DNA from: Ignavibacteria bacterium
GTDB taxonomy: Bacteria > Bacteroidota > Ignavibacteria > Tepidaquicellales > OLB5
Reading direction: 5' to 3'
Assembly: GCA_019912545.1 (NCBI GenBank)
Contig: JAIOIK010000138.1
Span: 1 to 64,000 of the forward strand
DNA: 64,000 bases
Within the stretch, counting starts at the first letter, position 1; each line of letters starts with the position of its first letter. This document shows, in pieces, positions 62,479 to 64,000 of the stretch. Position numbers and translations under genes: made by a program. Below the pieces are notes generated by a model. That model saw only the letters and a program-made list of their open reading frames with translations. It made no database searches and was not told where the DNA came from.

Positions 62479-62697
62479 TTATATTAATTTTATAAATTCT
62501 TCAATTGTTAATCCTGATTGCCTGATAATATTAAGCAGTGTTCCTATTCTTAGATCCTTATTGTGAACTGAAATTGTAACTCTTGTTTTTCCTTTGTAAA
62601 ACTGAACATGACTTCCTTTGCTTCTTTCTTCTTCAAAACCCAGTTTCTTTAAAACCCTTATAACTTCCTTCGGCTTAAGGACTGGTACTTTAGGCAT
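62479..62697 (-). CDS. hicA: HicA-family mRNA interferase toxin
   Basis: 72 residues with the double-stranded-RNA-binding-like fold. The catalytic His30 is in SKGSHVQFYKG, followed by RVTISVHNKDLRIGTLLNIIRQSGL, the standard HicA ending. The toxin cleaves mRNA; its partner is encoded directly upstream, overlapping by 8 nt. It starts within the HicB-like gene's 3' end and stops 6 nt before ccmE. Confidence 0.9.
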   Translation of the reverse strand: MPKVPVLKPKEVIRVLKKLGFEEERSKGSHVQFYKGKTRVTISVHNKDLRIGTLLNIIRQSGLTIEEFIKLI

Positions 62698-62983
62698 CTA
62701 ATGTTAACTCAAGCTTCAGTTTCAAAGAAAAATGTTCAACCACATTATCTATATCCATCAGGAGTGGATTTGCCTCGTCTGGAGTTCTCCTTAATGCAGG
62801 CAAACCATGTTCTATTGATGATTCCAGATACAACTCAACAGCCTCTATCAGCATACTTCTTGCTTCTTCAATGGTATCACCTTGTGAGGCAACATCTACA
62901 TCAAGGCAAAGTGAATAAAAACCATCATTTTCCTTTACAATAACAGATTCCAGAACGAAATTATGATTTTCCAAATTATTCAC
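62690..62983 (-). CDS. hicB: HicB-family antitoxin (short form)
   Basis: 97 residues from GTG 62983. HicB core: VIVKENDGFYSLCLDVDVASQGDTIEEARSMLIEAVELYLES, a partial RNase H fold. No C-terminal DNA-binding domain follows, so direct autorepression is doubtful. It precedes hicA, the less common order. It begins 2 nt after the ccmD stop, inside a cytochrome c maturation cluster. Confidence 0.85.
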   Translation of the reverse strand: MNNLENHNFVLESVIVKENDGFYSLCLDVDVASQGDTIEEARSMLIEAVELYLESSIEHGLPALRRTPDEANPLLMDIDNVVEHFSLKLKLELTLDA

Positions 62984-62985
62984 AG

Positions 62986-63111
62986 TTACTTTCCATTTTC
63001 AAGTTTTTTTATCTTCTTCTCAACTGCCATCATACTGAAAAAAAGCAAAAACCAAAGCACTAATGCTAATGCAGCTACAATGTAATAAGAATTACCTTTG
63101 AGAAAATCCAT
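62986..63111 (-). CDS. ccmD: CcmD-like small membrane protein, 41 residues
   Basis: ATG 63111 to TAA 62986. One membrane helix (YYIVAALALVLWFLLFFSM) followed by a basic coiled segment (EKKIKKLENGK). Size, charge pattern and its place 4 nt after ccmC identify it as CcmD, which holds the CcmABC exporter and helps release holo-CcmE. Confidence 0.75.
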   Translation of the reverse strand: MDFLKGNSYYIVAALALVLWFLLFFSMMAVEKKIKKLENGK

Positions 63112-63115
63112 ATGC

Positions 63116-63766
63116 TTAGTTTTGCTTTAGTTTTAATTTAATAATTCTGATCCTGAGATTCAGCATCCATATAAACAGCGCTGTAAATCCGGCCAAAGAG
63201 CTGAGGAATACCGTCAGCATACCACTGTTCATTTTTATTTTTCCGCTTGAGTTTACGATCGGGTCCGGATGCAGGCTTTCGACAATGCGCGGGAATACAA
63301 AGATGAAAAATGGAACAGTTACTCCGGCTAAAATTGAATAAACACTCGATAGCTTTGCGCGCTGTTCTTCGGATTCAATTGCGCTTCTGAGCGCAAAGTA
63401 TGCGCCGTAAACAAGTATCAGTACAAATATTGAGGTTTGGCGCGGATCCCAGTTCCAAAATGCGCCCCACTCGAACTTTGCCCATATTGCTCCCGTAACT
63501 GTTGCAAGTATTGCGAACAAAAGTCCAAGCGCAGCCGATGATGCCGCTTTATAATCATACAATATATCACGCTTTCGAATATACTGCACTCCGTACACAA
63601 GCGCCATAATGAATGCGATCGTGCTTATCCATGCCGTTGGAACGTGGAAGTACAAAATTCTTGCTCTTTCTCCCATAGCGCCAACAGCGGGTATGGGCGC
63701 AAGTATCGCAAAACATATCACGGCGGAAAGCCACAGGAACAAAACGTATTTTAAAATTTTATCCAT
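63116..63766 (-). CDS. ccmC: haem exporter protein CcmC
   Basis: 216 residues, six membrane helices. The haem-handling WWD-like segment reads FEWGAFWNWDPRQTSIF, and the two periplasmic His sites are present (YFHVPTAW early, and SLHPDPI later). CcmC loads haem on CcmE. The next gene upstream is a PH-domain fragment, not ccmB. The cluster continues with ccmD, hicBA and ccmE. Confidence 0.92.
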   Translation of the reverse strand: MDKILKYVLFLWLSAVICFAILAPIPAVGAMGERARILYFHVPTAWISTIAFIMALVYGVQYIRKRDILYDYKAASSAALGLLFAILATVTGAIWAKFEWGAFWNWDPRQTSIFVLILVYGAYFALRSAIESEEQRAKLSSVYSILAGVTVPFFIFVFPRIVESLHPDPIVNSSGKIKMNSGMLTVFLSSLAGFTALFIWMLNLRIRIIKLKLKQN

Positions 63767-63771
63767 TTATA

Positions 63772-64000
63772 CTATAGGTTTTCAACTGTATCGTCATCAT
63801 CAAGTACTTCAATACCTCTAACTCGCTTAACATCGCGCCTTATCTCAACGCTCTTTCGAATATTATTCATGAGTTCTGCCGGTTTTGGCACTGCCCTCAG
63901 AAGAAAATTAGCTGTTGTTTTATCAGAGCTTGAAAGCGATATATTCCCCAGTTTAAATAATCTCTGCCAGAAAGGCTCATACATATCTACATCTCTTACC
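63772..64000 (-). CDS. bacterial PH-domain (YdbS/bPH2-like) protein, partial
   Basis: C-terminal about 75 residues of a gene that runs off the window. The frame is open to the edge (VRDVDMYEPFWQRLFKLGNISLSSSD). The pattern V-x-D-x-x-x-F-x-QRL-x-x-x-GNI-x-L-x-x-SD, then LRAVPKPAELMNNIRKSVE, is that of bPH2 (YdbS/YdbT-like) domains. The acidic tail GIEVLDDDDTVENL is odd. It may be cotranscribed with ccmC. Confidence 0.6.
   Translation of the reverse strand, partial: VRDVDMYEPFWQRLFKLGNISLSSSDKTTANFLLRAVPKPAELMNNIRKSVEIRRDVKRVRGIEVLDDDDTVENL

Overview
The window looks like chromosomal DNA of an AT-rich, Gram-negative member of the Bacteroidota/Chlorobi/Ignavibacteria group, most likely Ignavibacteria-like. 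The evidence is: five secreted proteins ending in a type IX secretion (T9SS) type A sorting domain (NYPNPFNP ... GVYFYRIEAG ... TKKMxLxK); many Bacteroidota-type -7 promoter boxes (TAnnTTTG); a large TonB-plug/OMP barrel; a DUF4270-like lipoprotein next to glgA; and outer-membrane/LPS genes (kdsB, gmhB-like). No rRNA, tRNA, CRISPR array or prophage was found. The species assignment is an inference.

Layout. 1-2 kb: a palindromic MITE-like element and a frameshifted T9SS cargo gene. 2-6.6 kb (minus): amino-acid catabolism, with a TIM-barrel-like unknown, fumarylacetoacetase, a mini membrane protein, an esterase and tryptophanase. 6.8-9.3 kb (plus): a tightly overlapping operon of a membrane/SRPBCC protein, a 32-residue CDGSH mini-protein, a small conserved protein and an AlkX/YcaQ-type DNA glycosylase. 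9.5-16.3 kb: TonB-type receptor, RsbRD_N-like protein, lysA and an S9 peptidase. 16.3-20.5 kb (minus): CDGSH protein, L,D-transpeptidase, then ftcD and hutI of histidine degradation. 20.6-24.6 kb: a giant MalT-like/SARP regulator and a lipoprotein. 24.7-34.7 kb (minus): three T9SS cargos (subtilase, 1587-residue beta-helix protein, YCF48/BNR-like protein) separated by repeat-rich DNA. 35-43.3 kb (plus): housekeeping genes glgA, gmhB-like, DUF4270-like lipoprotein plus barrel, glyA, tatC and a polyprenyl synthetase. 43.3-47.2 kb (minus): an accessory stretch with an exported GcvH-like protein, tiny tail-anchored proteins, a PPC-like lipoprotein and a T9SS cargo. 47.4-51.1 kb: a conserved unknown, der, and a decayed REP-associated transposase between inverted REPs. 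51-57.4 kb (minus): two TPM proteins and carA/carB split by a GxxExxY cassette. 57.5-61.5 kb (plus): plsC, gatC, kdsB, HIT and pyrG. 61.5-64 kb (minus): a ccmC-ccmD-ccmE cytochrome c maturation cluster with hicBA inside it and DUF4160/DUF2442 genes behind it.

The most interesting signals are mobile or repeat DNA interacting with coding sequence. A 458-bp GxxExxY cassette with 20-bp inverted ends separates carA from carB, and its end supplies the annotated start codon of carB. A 65-bp palindrome sits in frame inside a T9SS gene. A REP family flanks a dead RAYT gene. Two T9SS genes share a 3' element whose perfect hairpin contains the stop codon. Several genes have a TAnnTTTG box 4-6 nt before the start codon, suggesting leaderless transcripts. 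Protein-level oddities are an exported GcvH-like protein without the lipoyl lysine, a CDGSH protein reduced to 32 residues, and a Cys-type CcmE.
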